From Pseudomonas cannabina (lineage in GTDB: Bacteria; Pseudomonadota; Gammaproteobacteria; Pseudomonadales; Pseudomonadaceae), in the NCBI RefSeq assembly GCF_900100365.1, contig NZ_FNKU01000006.1, forward strand, positions 1 through 52,804: a stretch of DNA of 52,804 nucleotides, in the 5' to 3' direction. The first letter of the stretch is position 1. Each line of letters begins with the position of its first letter. Of this stretch, positions 42,194 through 50,423 are shown in pieces. The position numbers and the translations under genes are program-made. The notes beneath the pieces are model-generated. The model had not been told where the DNA came from, did no database searches, and saw nothing but the letters and a program-made list of their open reading frames with translations.

Positions 42194-42382
42194 TGACCTT
42201 GCCCCTGAAAAACGTATCCCTTGCCAGCGGCAGCAAGCGTCAGGCCTGTATCAACCAGTCGCACGGCCTCAAGCTTGAACTCGAGGGTGTATTTAACGCG
42301 GTCTGTCTTGGGCTTAGTCATGTCGTATCCTTGCGGCTATTGAGGCACCTGGCAAGGGATACGTTTTTCAGGGGCAAGGTCA
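42194..42382 (-). mobile_element. 189-bp internally deleted IS3-family element
   Basis: Perfect 32-bp inverted ends TGACCTTGCCCCTGAAAAAC followed by GTATCCCTTGCC. On the minus strand it encodes the first 36 codons of an OrfA (MTKPKTDRVKYTLEFKLEAV...), then jumps straight to the other end at a GGCAAGG shared by the end and the gene. No clear target duplication. Confidence 0.75.
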
Positions 42383-42687
42383 TATCTCGGTTGAGCGCTA
42401 CAGGACGTAACACATTTTCTAATTATGACCTCAGCGGTTCAACCCGTGGTTTTTCCAAAAATGGGGTGAACGAGGACTAAGGTCTTCCGAGACTGTATTA
42501 CCGGTCCTCGCGGGCATGCCACAGACGCAAAGGAGATAATCGCATCGACTATCTCGTGTGGGTTGGCCTGCAGCGTAGTCAGGGGCCTTTTGATTGCAGG
42601 TCGTTACAGCTATTAATCAGCTTTCGCTTGCTTCTGATAGCAGGCCACTTTTTATGGCTTTGTCGGTCCATCGCTCCAGCTTAAATT
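42383..42687. other. Gene-free stretch with IS scraps
   Basis: No gene supported. Only an 18-bp GATTGCAGG-type scrap at 42591-42608 is recognisable. Confidence 0.5.
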
Positions 42688-43017
42688 TTAAATCTGAAAA
42701 AGTTGAATATGGCGTAAGTAAAAATGCTGATTTCCCTCAGACTTTTGTATGCGTTTAGCTAAAAGACTTGCACATATGATTTTGTATTGGGAATTTAATT
42801 CTTTAGATTCTAAACTTTCGCATAATACATGGCATGCAGCAATAAATGGCGCAATTTTCTCTTTTTTATAATAAGAATTCTTACGCAAAAAATTCAGATC
42901 ATTTAAGTTTTTAGGCAGTTGGCATATTGTATTTACAAAGTCTTGATCTCGGTGCTGTGCCATTAGCTCAGCCTGTACTTTGGCAACAAAAATTCTCATT
43001 TTTAATATTTCAAACAT
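42688..43017 (-). CDS. A/T-rich hypothetical gene (109 aa)
   Basis: ATG 43017 has AAGGAG eight bases upstream. The product, MFEILKMRIFVAKVQAELMA..., is helix-rich, with two or three Cys (AACHVLCESLE, IICASLL), and has no membrane segment or signal. The gene is much richer in A/T than its neighbours, suggesting transfer from a distant source. A MITE lies 18 bp upstream, between the ribosome-binding site and any native promoter. No family recognised. Confidence 0.55.
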   Translation of the reverse strand: MFEILKMRIFVAKVQAELMAQHRDQDFVNTICQLPKNLNDLNFLRKNSYYKKEKIAPFIAACHVLCESLESKELNSQYKIICASLLAKRIQKSEGNQHFYLRHIQLFQI

Positions 43018-43035
43018 ATATATTCTCCTTCTTAA

Positions 43036-43134
43036 GGAGGCGCTGATTTATTCGATTTTTCGTCCCTGCAACGCTCTGGAGGCCTTGATTTATCTGGGGG
43101 CAACAGCTGGGTTTTAGAATAAATCAGCGTCTCC
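43036..43134. mobile_element. 99-bp MITE, copy 5, at the 5' end of the A/T-rich gene
   Basis: Flanked by TTAA on both sides (43032-43035, 43135-43138). Confidence 0.9.
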
Positions 43135-43388
43135 TTAAGAACATTTTTTTAATACTCTATTACTCTATACGGGAAACCACGAGAGTTCGGACAATATCGT
43201 AGACTAAGTTTTTTTTCAGTCGGAGGTACACCTCAACCCGGCGTCAGGCCGCTCACCAGCCCCCTGTCAGACTAGGACGGTTTTCTGTATTTCCTGACGG
43301 ATCGCCGTCAACTTCTATGACCTCAACCTGACAAAATTCACGCTAGTGTACTGTTTTCGAAATAACTTACCCATGACCTGAAACCTAA

Positions 43389-44597
43389 GGAGACGCTGAA
43401 CAATTAACCCGTTCGCACCGTCCCCATTTCCAAGCCGGTTTTTTTCAACCTGCCGGCCTTATTTTACGTTTCTCGAGCAGATTTCTGCCCTCATTTTGCT
43501 GAAAGGCGGGCCAGTCCCGCCTTTCAGACGGATTTATCCTGCCGTCTGTTGTAAATACCGCTTGGCCAGCATCAGATTGGCCAACCCAAACAAACTGAAC
43601 AACTGCGCTGTATTCTTTTCCAGCCCACGGTAGCGAACCTTGCGATGATTGAAGCGCACCTTGATTACCTGGAAGGGGTGCTCGACCTTGGCACGCAGTT
43701 GCGCCTTGGCATATTCAATTTTGCGCTTGACCCGATACAGCACGCTGCCTTCGCCGTGCTGCTTGTAACTGCTTGGCCGTTCTGCAATCGACCAGATAAC
43801 GTCCCGTTCAGCATGCTCCGGTCGCTTGGCCGCACCGGTGTATCCAGCGTCACCCGAAACATAGGTTTCGTCACCGTGAAGCAACTGGCCAACCTGGGTG
43901 ACATCCGCCACGTTAGCGGCCGTCCCTACTACGCTGTGCACCAGCCCCGACGTGGCGTCTACACCAATGTGGGCCTTCATCCCAAAGTGCCATTGATTGC
44001 CTTTCCTGGCCTGATGCATCTCAGGATCACGCTTGCCTTCTCGGTTCTTGACCGAGGGCGGCGCGGCGATCAGAGTAGCGTCGACGATAGTGCCTTCCTT
44101 GAGCAGCAGCCCCCGGCTGGCCAGATGCTGGTTAATCGTTTCAAACAGCAGCCGGGTTAGCTGATGGACTTCCAGCAAGCGGCGAAAACGCAGCAAGGTG
44201 GTGGCATCCGGTGCAGACTCGCGACCCAGGTCGATACCCATAAAACCGCGGATGGCCTGGCTGTCGTAGACGGCATCTTCGCAACCTTCATCGGAGAAAC
44301 CGAAACACTGCTGCACGACGTACATGCGCAACATGCGCGACACCCCTATCGCAGGGCGTCCGCGCTTGCCTGCGGTGTTGCTATAAAACGGCGCCACTTG
44401 CGCCTCCAGCAGGGCCCAGGGCACCAACTGTTCAAGGTCAGCCAGGAAGCGATCTCGGCGAGTCTGCTTTTTCTTGCCGGTATATTCGAGTTCGGAGAAG
44501 GTCTTCTGCACGCGCGTAACGCTCACGGAGAGGGAGGCTGTTGAAGGAACTTAGTGTGCCAAGGGTGGGGACAGTTGGCTATTTTTGCAGCGCCTCC
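43389..44597 (-). mobile_element. IS5-family element, copy A2, intact
   Basis: 1209 bp with ends GGAGACGCTG...CAGCGCCTCC and a matched CTAA duplication (43385-43388, 44598-44601). The transposase is intact. It is the best candidate source of transposase for the 99-bp MITEs, which share its ends. Confidence 0.9.
43534..44526 (-). CDS. IS5-family transposase, A type, intact
   Basis: The 330-aa DDE transposase starts MSVTRVQKTFSELEYTGKKK, with GTIVDATLIAAPPSVKNREG and KAHIGVDATSGLVHSVVGTA (first and second catalytic blocks) and C-terminal EHPFQVIKVRFNHRKVRYRG. It is nearly identical to the copy at 20131 but without the stop. Confidence 0.9.
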   Translation of the reverse strand: MSVTRVQKTFSELEYTGKKKQTRRDRFLADLEQLVPWALLEAQVAPFYSNTAGKRGRPAIGVSRMLRMYVVQQCFGFSDEGCEDAVYDSQAIRGFMGIDLGRESAPDATTLLRFRRLLEVHQLTRLLFETINQHLASRGLLLKEGTIVDATLIAAPPSVKNREGKRDPEMHQARKGNQWHFGMKAHIGVDATSGLVHSVVGTAANVADVTQVGQLLHGDETYVSGDAGYTGAAKRPEHAERDVIWSIAERPSSYKQHGEGSVLYRVKRKIEYAKAQLRAKVEHPFQVIKVRFNHRKVRYRGLEKNTAQLFSLFGLANLMLAKRYLQQTAG

Positions 44598-44665
44598 CTA
44601 AGTTCTTGATAAAATTTGAATTTTCCGTTAGCCAGTAGCTGGTTTATTCAAAAACAGTACACTAG

Positions 44666-44698
44666 CGTACGATTTTTTCCGTTTTCTCTATTCGCCCC
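44666..44698. repeat. Solo Tn3-type terminal repeat
   Basis: Read in reverse: GGGGCGAATAGAGAAAACG then GAAAAAATCGTAC. Same type as upstream of hopAB1. The element it belonged to would have extended to the left. Confidence 0.5.
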
Positions 44699-44749
44699 AA
44701 GAGAGTGCATTGGGATTGAAAGTGGTAGACATTACCCGCTGCGGCAGGA

Positions 44750-44953
44750 TTATTCACCGACCATCGCTTTCCAGTCTGTTTCTGGCTCCTGCTCAACAGG
44801 GCCAGATTTACCCAGCACGTACATCGCCGACGCTGAGCCATTGTTCAAGCTTGCAGACACCACGGCCAGCAGTGTCCACCCGTCTTTCAGACGAGCATTT
44901 GCGTCACTCTCGCCAATCACCTGCTTGACTTGCTTCACCTCACTCAACTGCAT
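44750..44953 (-). CDS. Small conserved plasmid protein, GWxLLAV...YVLGK family, copy 3
   Basis: 67 aa, MQLSEVKQVKQVIGESDANA..., with GWTLLAVVSA, SAMYVLGKSGPVEQEPETDW and KAMVGE. It is the most diverged of the three copies but keeps the Q-L, G-W-x-L-L-A and Y-V-L-G-K marks. The upstream TIR-like repeat differs from the context of the other two. AAGGAG precedes the ATG. Confidence 0.6.
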   Translation of the reverse strand: MQLSEVKQVKQVIGESDANARLKDGWTLLAVVSASLNNGSASAMYVLGKSGPVEQEPETDWKAMVGE

Positions 44954-45029
44954 GACAACTCCTTAAACTGCAGACTGGCCGCTCCGTAGAGCGCGGCCGG
45001 GGGAATTCTGTTGGCTGCTCGACACTACT

Positions 45030-46061
45030 CTATTCGACTTCTCGCAAGAAATTTCCATCAATGTCAAAGTCAGCTATTCGGGTATTTTTGACAGTCCCTC
45101 CAAAGGCGTTCTTACCTCTGAATGTTGCGTAGACCCGGATAAATTTACCCTTATCCACGTATCGGGTGTCGACGTGGTCATAGCTGTCGGGATCATTCAT
45201 GGCCTGTTTGATCAGCCTCTCAAATGTTCGGTGCGAACCATCCCATGGGCTGAACTGGCTTTCGATCTGTTTAGTGCGTGAAGCACGCGCCGCTGCGGCC
45301 TGTTGATCGGCCTCGATTTTCGACTGACGTGAAGCTTCAGCTTTCTTGAAGCGTTCAAGACTTTGCTGGTATGTCTTGTTGGAGGGGTCAAGCTCAAGCA
45401 GTGATGTGTAAAGCGACATTGCTTTGGTGTAATCGGCGGCGTCTACAGTTTTGAGATCGGCAAGCAGTCCCGCAATTTTGTCCTTACGCTCTTGCTCACG
45501 CTTGGCCTGAGCCATCTCAGCAGCGAGTCTCGCCAGTTTCTGCTGCAGCACCAAGTACTCCGGATCCGTAATAACAGAGGCATACTTGGCGTTGATAGCG
45601 GTTGCTTTATTGACGTCTCTCGAGTCAAGCGCGGTAGCAATTTCTCGCAATATCGAAGATTTGTTGGTTAGGTAGAACTGCCGGGTGCTCTCAATCTTTG
45701 CGTTTGCAGCTGCTGCGCTGGCTTCACGTTCGAGTTGATCTGTACGATCCTGCTCTGCTTTGGCAGCAGCGACGCGCTGATCCTCCATATGTGAGGTGTG
45801 AACGTTCAGCACATACGTAGAAGCAGTCAGACCTATCAGGACGACCAACATCCGCAAGTGGAGCGGATCCCCGACTTTGATGGCCACCAGCAAGCGGTCG
45901 TAGACTGGGGGGCTGATCAAAATGGCAAGACATATCAGCATCAAACCGGAGATCCAGCTTGATGCAAAAACGTTCACTCCCAACGCAGTTACTACGCCTG
46001 TGACAACCCACCACCGTGGATTTATTCCGTGCGGTACGCCGCTGAGCATAATTGAGAACAT
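45030..46061 (-). CDS. Membrane-anchored coiled-coil protein, third gene of an unknown operon
   Basis: ATG 46061 follows AAGGAG at seven bases. The 343-aa product has two to three N-terminal membrane segments (about 15-60 and 70-88). A long Ala/Glu/Lys-rich coiled-coil follows (about 95-265, with RAAAAKAEQDRTDQLERE-like heptads and a TPR-like TKAMSLYTSLLELDPSNKTY). A C-terminal beta domain (DGSHRTFERLIKQAMNDPDS ... RIADFDIDGNFLREVE) resembles small domains at the end of TM-coiled-coil proteins. The reconstructed upstream gene ends three bases before it. Confidence 0.6.
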   Translation of the reverse strand: MFSIMLSGVPHGINPRWWVVTGVVTALGVNVFASSWISGLMLICLAILISPPVYDRLLVAIKVGDPLHLRMLVVLIGLTASTYVLNVHTSHMEDQRVAAAKAEQDRTDQLEREASAAAANAKIESTRQFYLTNKSSILREIATALDSRDVNKATAINAKYASVITDPEYLVLQQKLARLAAEMAQAKREQERKDKIAGLLADLKTVDAADYTKAMSLYTSLLELDPSNKTYQQSLERFKKAEASRQSKIEADQQAAAARASRTKQIESQFSPWDGSHRTFERLIKQAMNDPDSYDHVDTRYVDKGKFIRVYATFRGKNAFGGTVKNTRIADFDIDGNFLREVE

Positions 46062-46064
46062 CAC

Positions 46065-46743
46065 CTACTCCTTGTTATTCAGCGTAGCAATACCGCAGTT
46101 AAGCTCGTAGCCTTTCCCTGTTTTCCATACAGTCCTATCTAGGGAGACGCTGATTTATTCTAAAACCCAGCTGTTGCCCCCAGATAAATCAAGGCCTCCA
46201 GAGCGTTGCAGGGACGAAAAATCGAATAAATCAGCGCCTCCCTAGGTACGCGTTATAACCGTGGAAAGGCTGTTTGAAAGGCTTGCCCTGGGCTATTTTC
46301 TGTTCTAGATCGGAAGCCGAAATCCCAGTGACGTTGGTTATCATCTGCGTGCAAAGGCTTGCCAAAAGTTTGGCGTCTTGGGCCCCATGTGAGGAAACAT
46401 TGACGTTAAGCATCAATTTCACACGCGTGACTTCGCTTGCATTTCCTTTGCCATACAGCGCTATGTTGTTAGGCAACGCTTGGTTTCCCAACTCCTTGTA
46501 AGGTGTGGCGCAAGAAAAAATGCCATCGTAAAGCTCAATGTAGCCGCTTTTGTTTGGCTGAAAACCGTCGATATCGGCAAGCGCACTGCATGCCGATAGA
46601 GGGGAAAAAGCTTCTCCACTGGCTGCATTTGAAGGTGATGTCCCTCCCATAAGTCCGACTGCCAACACCGCAACCGCCAAGCGGGTCAATACCTCTTTCT
46701 CCGGCTTGAATTTAGGGAAGGTCTGAAAAAGCCTTTTCTTCAA
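46065..46743 (-). pseudogene. Secreted protein, second gene of the operon, split by a MITE
   Basis: TTG 46743 overlaps the stop of the upstream gene. The N-terminus KKRLFQTFPKFKPEKEVLTR precedes a hydrophobic LAVAVLAVGLMGG and an AASG cleavage-like site, so it is probably periplasmic. MITE copy 6 enters after NAYL. Removing it and one CTAG extends the frame by DRTVWKTGKGYELNCGIATL-NNKE to a TAG at 46065, giving 191 aa. The interrupted form ends NAYLGRR. Three or four Cys suggest disulfides. No family recognised. Confidence 0.6.
46143..46241. mobile_element. 99-bp MITE, copy 6
   Basis: Flanked by CTAG on both sides (46139-46142, 46242-46245), inside the second gene of the operon. Confidence 0.9.
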
Positions 46744-47370
46744 AAGTCGAAGCCAGTAAATACAGGCGCTCCAGCCCGGTTCCTCTCCAAAAAAATGGGC
46801 TTTTTCAGAGGATACTTAGGGAGACGCTGATTTATTCTAAAACCCAGCTGTTGCCCCCAGATAAATCAAGGCCTCCAGAGCGTTGCAGGGACGAAAAATC
46901 GAATAAATCAGCGCCTCCTTAGGTGTACCGGTTAGAAATGCAATTGGGTCCTCGGGCTCCTCAATCGAGGCGATAGCTTCGGTGATGTTGTAGGTCTCAG
47001 GCATGCTCTGATGCGCGATAAGTGACAGCACTAGGTTGACAGTCAACGTAGAGAAATCCTTGCTGGCACTCGGTGACGCTTTCAAAGCCTCTCTGGTCCT
47101 GGGGCTCAGCTCAGAAACAACTCGATGCGAAATGAAAGTATGAAGCGCCTCCTGCCAAGCTTCGTCATCTTTGATCCCAAAGCCTTTGTCGATAACGAGG
47201 CTCGTGCTTTTTGATTTCAACTCAGGGAAATGAGCTTGCACTGCCGTGAACGTGGCCCGTGCAAACTCGGCATACGCAGCATGACGAACATGCCGGTGAT
47301 AGAGTCCTCGATAAAACAGAAAGAAAAACCCAGCCCACGCTATACAGATGGCTGTCATCAAAGCGTTCAT
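46740..47370 (-). pseudogene. Membrane protein, first gene of the operon, split by a MITE
   Basis: ATG 47370 follows GAGGA at six bases. One N-terminal membrane segment (ALMTAICIAWAGFFFLFYRG) is followed by a soluble helical domain (YAEFARATFTAVQAHFPELK ... RVVSELSPRTREALK). MITE copy 7 enters after FLTGTPK. Removing it and one TTAG continues YPLKKPIFLERNRAGAPVFT-GFDF to a TGA at 46740 that overlaps the next start (TTGA), giving about 175 aa. No family recognised. Confidence 0.6.
46820..46918. mobile_element. 99-bp MITE, copy 7
   Basis: Flanked by TTAG on both sides (46816-46819, 46919-46922), inside the first gene of the operon. Confidence 0.9.
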
Positions 47371-47517
47371 CAAACTTCCTCAATCCTTGGAAAAAGCCTG
47401 ACGGCTCATGGGTGGCAAGATGCCGTTATTCTACAAAGAATTAAGTATGATAGCCCGCAGAATTCCGAAAAAAACGTACGGTAAGTACTGCTGACGGTAG
47501 ACAGACTCTCGTGCCGC

Positions 47518-48098
47518 CTAGAGTTTTATCTGCTGAAGCTTAGCCTGGTGCTGTGCCCAGACACGCTTCACCTGGCTGACACTGACACTGACGCCCGCCA
47601 GCCGCGCAGTCTCTGTAATGCTACTCCCGCCGCCTTTAAGGGCAATGATCTGTTCATGCACTTTAGCATTCGGCTTGCGTCCTCTATATAGACCAGCGCT
47701 CTTGGCCAAATCGATGCCTTGCCGCTGTCGCTCTCGCCGGTCCTCAAAGTCGTCACGGGCCATTTGCAGTGCCACACGCAACAGCATGTCTTGTACACCT
47801 TGCAACACCACCTTGGCGATGCCACTGGATGCCTCGGCCAATTCCGATAAATCGACGATGCCGGGCACTGCCAAGCGTGCGCCCTTAGCCCTGATCGCGT
47901 CCACAAGCTTTTCTGCTTCGACCAAGGGAAGACGGCTGATTCGGTCGATCTTCTCAGCGATGACGACTTCACCTGGTTGCAGGTCCTCTATCATGCGCAA
48001 CAGCTCGGGGCGGTCGGATCGAGCGCCCGAGGCTTTTTCGCGATAGACCGCAGCCACGTAGTAGCCCGATGCTCGCGCATTGCCAATGATCGCTTCTT
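47518..48098 (-). pseudogene. Serine resolvase, 5' end lost to a Tn3-type element
   Basis: It reads GNARASGYYVAAVYREKASG, then GEVVIAEKIDRISRLPLVEAE, a long linker helix (DFEDRRERQRQGIDLAKSAG) and the helix-turn-helix SITETARLAGVSVSVSQVKRV. The VSVSVS looks like a six-base duplication. The first about 20 residues, including the catalytic Ser region, are missing where the Tn3-type repeat starts at 48099. The frame from ATG 48057 stays open. Confidence 0.75.
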
Positions 48099-48148
48099 GG
48101 GGTTGTAAGCCGGAACCGCCGAAATTTCCGCCACCCGTCCCGAGCGAT

Positions 48149-48274
48149 CACTCGGCAAGTTGCTTGATACGTCCGGCAAGGCGTGCGAACGTTTCGTTCA
48201 CATACTCCAACGCTTTGGGGTCAGTGCCCGTCGCGCGTAAAAAGTCTTTAAGCTGTCCAGATCGGATAGCCATT
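48149..48274 (-). CDS. Small frame next to the Tn3-type end (about 41 aa)
   Basis: Minus-strand frame MAIRSGQLKDFLRATGTDPK...RLAGRIKQLAE, ending one base inside the terminal repeat. It may be the C-terminal end of a transposon accessory (for example a TnpT-like protein) or a short gene. No ribosome-binding site assigned. Confidence 0.3.
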
Positions 48275-48436
48275 GGCGGTGCAGGCTGCCCAGCTCGTTG
48301 TCGTGTGGCTGGAAGACTTGCAGGTTGCCGCTGTAACCAGCAGTTGAGCTACCCGTGGCTTGTGCTCTTCGGAGAACTCGGCCAAGCCGTCATATGGGAC
48401 GGGATGGGGCAGTACGCCGGAATTTTGTCACGACCC

Positions 48437-48674
48437 TCTAGTGTGCTCGATGAGTGCAGTGGGACATTGCGGGGACAACGCGGCCTGTGAAGGCTTCTTC
48501 GGCCTGCTCAAACGCGAGCGGATCAGGCGACAGATCTATCCCACCAAGGACGCCGCACGCGCCGAGGTATTCGACTACATCGAGATGTTCTACAACCCCA
48601 ACCGCCGCCACGGTTCAACTGGTGACCTGTCCCCTGTAGAGTTTGAACGGCGCTACGCGCAACGAGGGTCTTGA
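48437..48674 (+). pseudogene. IS3-family transposase (OrfB), C-terminal fragment
   Basis: It reads MSAVGHCGDNAACEGFFGLL, then KRERIRRQIYPTKDAARAEV and FDYIEMFYNPNRRHGSTGDL. This is the end of the rve/DDE domain with the last Glu, as in IS3-type OrfB. The first three-quarters are missing. Confidence 0.8.
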
Positions 48675-48741
48675 GTGTCTAAGGAACTCTGGGCGTATCA
48701 AGAAGCAGTGGTTCACTACCTACCAACGAGGGAGCACTTTA

Positions 48742-49119
48742 ATGGGTGACAAGACCGACAAGAACACAATCGCCTGGCTGGCTCAACCGGAGGAACATGA
48801 TTATCCGGCTGCGCAGTCCTATCTTAATCTGCTGTATGACGACGCCCACTGCGCCAAGCTGGTGCGTAAGCTGCACGCGGCACCCATGTCGGCCTTCAAG
48901 GCCAAGGACATCCTGCGCGCCAGCGGCCTCTCGCCGCTAGGAATGAGCAATGCACACGTGGAAAGGGACCTCAAAAAAATCCAGTCCGGCACCGCTCTGT
49001 CACCGCTGCTGCTGGTGCGCCAGGAAGGCCAGCGCACCGTAGTTGCCGACGGCTACCACCGTTTGTGCGCCGTCTATAGCTTCGACGAGGACGCTTCTAT
49101 CCCTTGCAAGATCGTGTGA
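48742..49119 (+). CDS. ParB-like-fold passenger protein of Tn3-type transposons (125 aa)
   Basis: ATG 48742 has GGGAG eight bases upstream. The product, MGDKTDKNTIAWLAQPEEHD..., ends with LSPLLLVRQEGQRTVVADGYHRLCAVYSFDE. The V-A-D-G-x-H-R motif is the substrate-binding signature of the ParB/sulfiredoxin-like fold. I recall similar proteins as transposon passengers. Probably intact. Confidence 0.65.
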   Translation: MGDKTDKNTIAWLAQPEEHDYPAAQSYLNLLYDDAHCAKLVRKLHAAPMSAFKAKDILRASGLSPLGMSNAHVERDLKKIQSGTALSPLLLVRQEGQRTVVADGYHRLCAVYSFDEDASIPCKIV

Positions 49120-49283
49120 GCCGACCCTCTACCTGGCCCAGCTGCACGGTTGTCAGGCACGTACCCCATCATGTGATTGATGATGGAATGGGCCTCACTG
49201 ACACCTTGGGTGGCAAGCTGTTTCATATGCTGGTCGATCTTCGTGGCCAGTCGGCGAAATTCGTTCATTCTCATGTCCGTCAC
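49074..49283 (-). CDS. Small hypothetical protein downstream of the PIN fragment (up to 69 aa)
   Basis: The frame starts at a GTG that overlaps the stop of the PIN-type fragment (GTGA), or at an ATG five codons later (MNEFRRLATKIDQHMKQLAT...). It overlaps the ParB-like gene at its 3' end. Helical, no family recognised; it may be only an open frame. Confidence 0.3.
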   Translation of the reverse strand: MTDMRMNEFRRLATKIDQHMKQLATQGVSEAHSIINHMMGYVPDNRAAGPGRGSAHTILQGIEASSSKL

Positions 49284-49548
49284 AAAAGACGCGCTGATTG
49301 CCCTTGGACAGAGAGAAGTGTCACCGCCTTCTTATCGAAGGAAACGAAGGTTTCCCCACCAAGCCAATTACCTTCGTAGGCAATGACGCCATCGGCAAAG
49401 TCACCGCCTGCGTCGAGCACCAGCAAACCGGCCTCCACGGCGGGCCGGTTCACTTCCACGTTGGCGGCATCCAGTAGCGCCCGGATCGCGTCGGCCGCGT
49501 CAGATTGCTGGAAGCCATAGACGCGCATCAGCACCCAAACAAATTCGC
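49280..49548 (-). pseudogene. PIN-domain (VapC-like) toxin, C-terminal fragment
   Basis: It reads EFVWVLMRVYGFQQSDAADA, then IRALLDAANVEVNRPAVEAG and DFADGVIAYEGNWLGGETFV-SFDKKAV. This is the second half of a PIN toxin, with the late acidic residues in DFAD and SFDKKA. The N-terminal DTN motif is missing; the break is near 49548, where tnpA sequence begins on the other strand. No antitoxin is left. Confidence 0.65.
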
Positions 49549-49924
49549 ATACCTGCGCGACCCTCAACTAGAGCGCAACGTGCACCGCTCCCAGAACCGC
49601 ATCGAGTCTTACCACCAGCTACGCTCAACCGTTGCCCAGGTCGGTGGCAAGAAGGAACTGACCGGACGCACCGACATCGAGATCGAAATCAGCAACCAGT
49701 GTGCGCGCCTGATCGCCAACGCGGTCATTTACTACAACTCGGCCATCCTGTCGCGGCTGCTGACGAAGTATGAGGCGAGCGGCAACGCCAACGCGCTGGC
49801 GCTCATCACCCAGATGTCACCGGCAGCCTGGCGGCACATCCTGCTGAACGGGCATTACACCTTCCAGAGCGACGGCAAGATGCTCGACCTAGACGCGCTC
49901 GTGGCCGAACTGGAGCTGGGATGA
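49549..49924 (+). pseudogene. Tn3-family TnpA, C-terminal fragment
   Basis: It reads RNVHRSQNRIESYHQLRSTV, then GGKKELTGRTDIEIEISNQC, ANAVIYYNSAILSRLLTKYE and ending LDLDALVAELELG. This is the C-terminal 120 residues of Tn3-type transposases, with the last catalytic Glu. It ends at the terminal repeat. Most of the gene is missing. Confidence 0.8.
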
Positions 49925-49956
49925 CGGAAATTTCGGCGGTTCCGGCTTACAACCCC

Positions 49957-49989
49957 AAGAACGGGCGATTTGCAGCCGCAGGCTGCCCT
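49957..49989 (-). repeat. IS91 B-type terminus fragment
   Basis: It matches the last 33 bp of the B element (AAGAACGGGCGATTTGCAG ... GGCTGCCCT), followed by GTTC. It sits at the same distance from a rulA start as the chimeric element does at 7540. Confidence 0.75.
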
Positions 49990-50016
49990 GTTCATACAGT
50001 TAACTTTGTTCGCCTC

Positions 50017-50090
50017 ATGAACGTCAAAATACTCGGTCGGTTGTGCGGGGCCGGAAAGGTCATACCCTTCTACACTTTCCAAATCCCTGC
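50017..50090 (+). pseudogene. rulA: rulA 5' fragment
   Basis: ATG 50017 opens [20 protein letters not shown] and FQIPA, matching RulA residues 1-25, then runs into unrelated sequence. The 24 bp before the ATG match the rulA leader at 7555. Confidence 0.8.
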
Positions 50091-50094
50091 CATT

Positions 50095-50258
50095 TTCAAC
50101 GCTTTTGCAAAGGTGTCGGGATGCGCAGTGATACCGGTTTCGGCGAAGAATACGAGCGCCAATTCGGCCTGGCTGGAATAGGGCTGTGCATGAGCGAGTT
50201 TCACCAGCACGGGATAGTGCTCGGCGGCAATCGAGCGAGGACGTCCGGTTTTAGGCAT
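50095..50258 (-). pseudogene. Transposase-like N-terminal fragment (IS630 type)
   Basis: MPKTGRPRSIAAEHYPVLVK, AHAQPYSSQAELALVFFAET and GITAHPDTFAKALK form a helix-turn-helix region like the start of an IS630-type transposase. Sequence is lost at the rulA junction near 50092. The protein is unlike the IS630 transposase at 21219. Confidence 0.45.
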
Positions 50259-50320
50259 GGCTTGAGGGCTATTCAGACAAGGGAGTGAAAGTTTAATTTA
50301 TTTTGTCTACACCCTCCTAG

Positions 50321-50419
50321 GGAGGCGCTGATTTATTCGATTTTTCGTCCCTGCAACGCTCTGGAGGCCTTGATTTATCTGGGGGCAACAGCTGGGTTTT
50401 AGAATAAATCAGCGTCTCC
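50321..50419. mobile_element. 99-bp MITE, copy 8 (first of a tandem pair)
   Basis: Flanked by CTAG on both sides; its right CTAG (50420-50423) is also the left CTAG of copy 9. Confidence 0.9.
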
Positions 50420-50423
50420 CTAG

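Larger units (their letters stand above)
43346..44662. mobile_element. 104-bp mini-IS630 element carrying IS5 copy A2
   Basis: Inverted ends GTGTACTGTTTTCGAAATAA and GTGTACTGTTTTTGAATAAA resemble the IS630 ends at 21198. TA lies on both sides (43344-43345, 44663-44664). Without the inserted IS5 and one CTAA only 104 bp remain, with no coding capacity. Confidence 0.7.
48099..49956. mobile_element. Tn3-family composite remnant between inverted repeats
   Basis: GGGGTTGTAAGCCGGAACCG at 48099 and its inverse ending CGGCTTACAACCCC at 49956 bound 1858 bp. Inside are a small minus-strand frame, an IS3 OrfB fragment, a ParB-like passenger, a PIN-toxin fragment and the 3' end of tnpA. The flanks (ttctt, aagaa) are not direct repeats. 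Confidence 0.6.
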
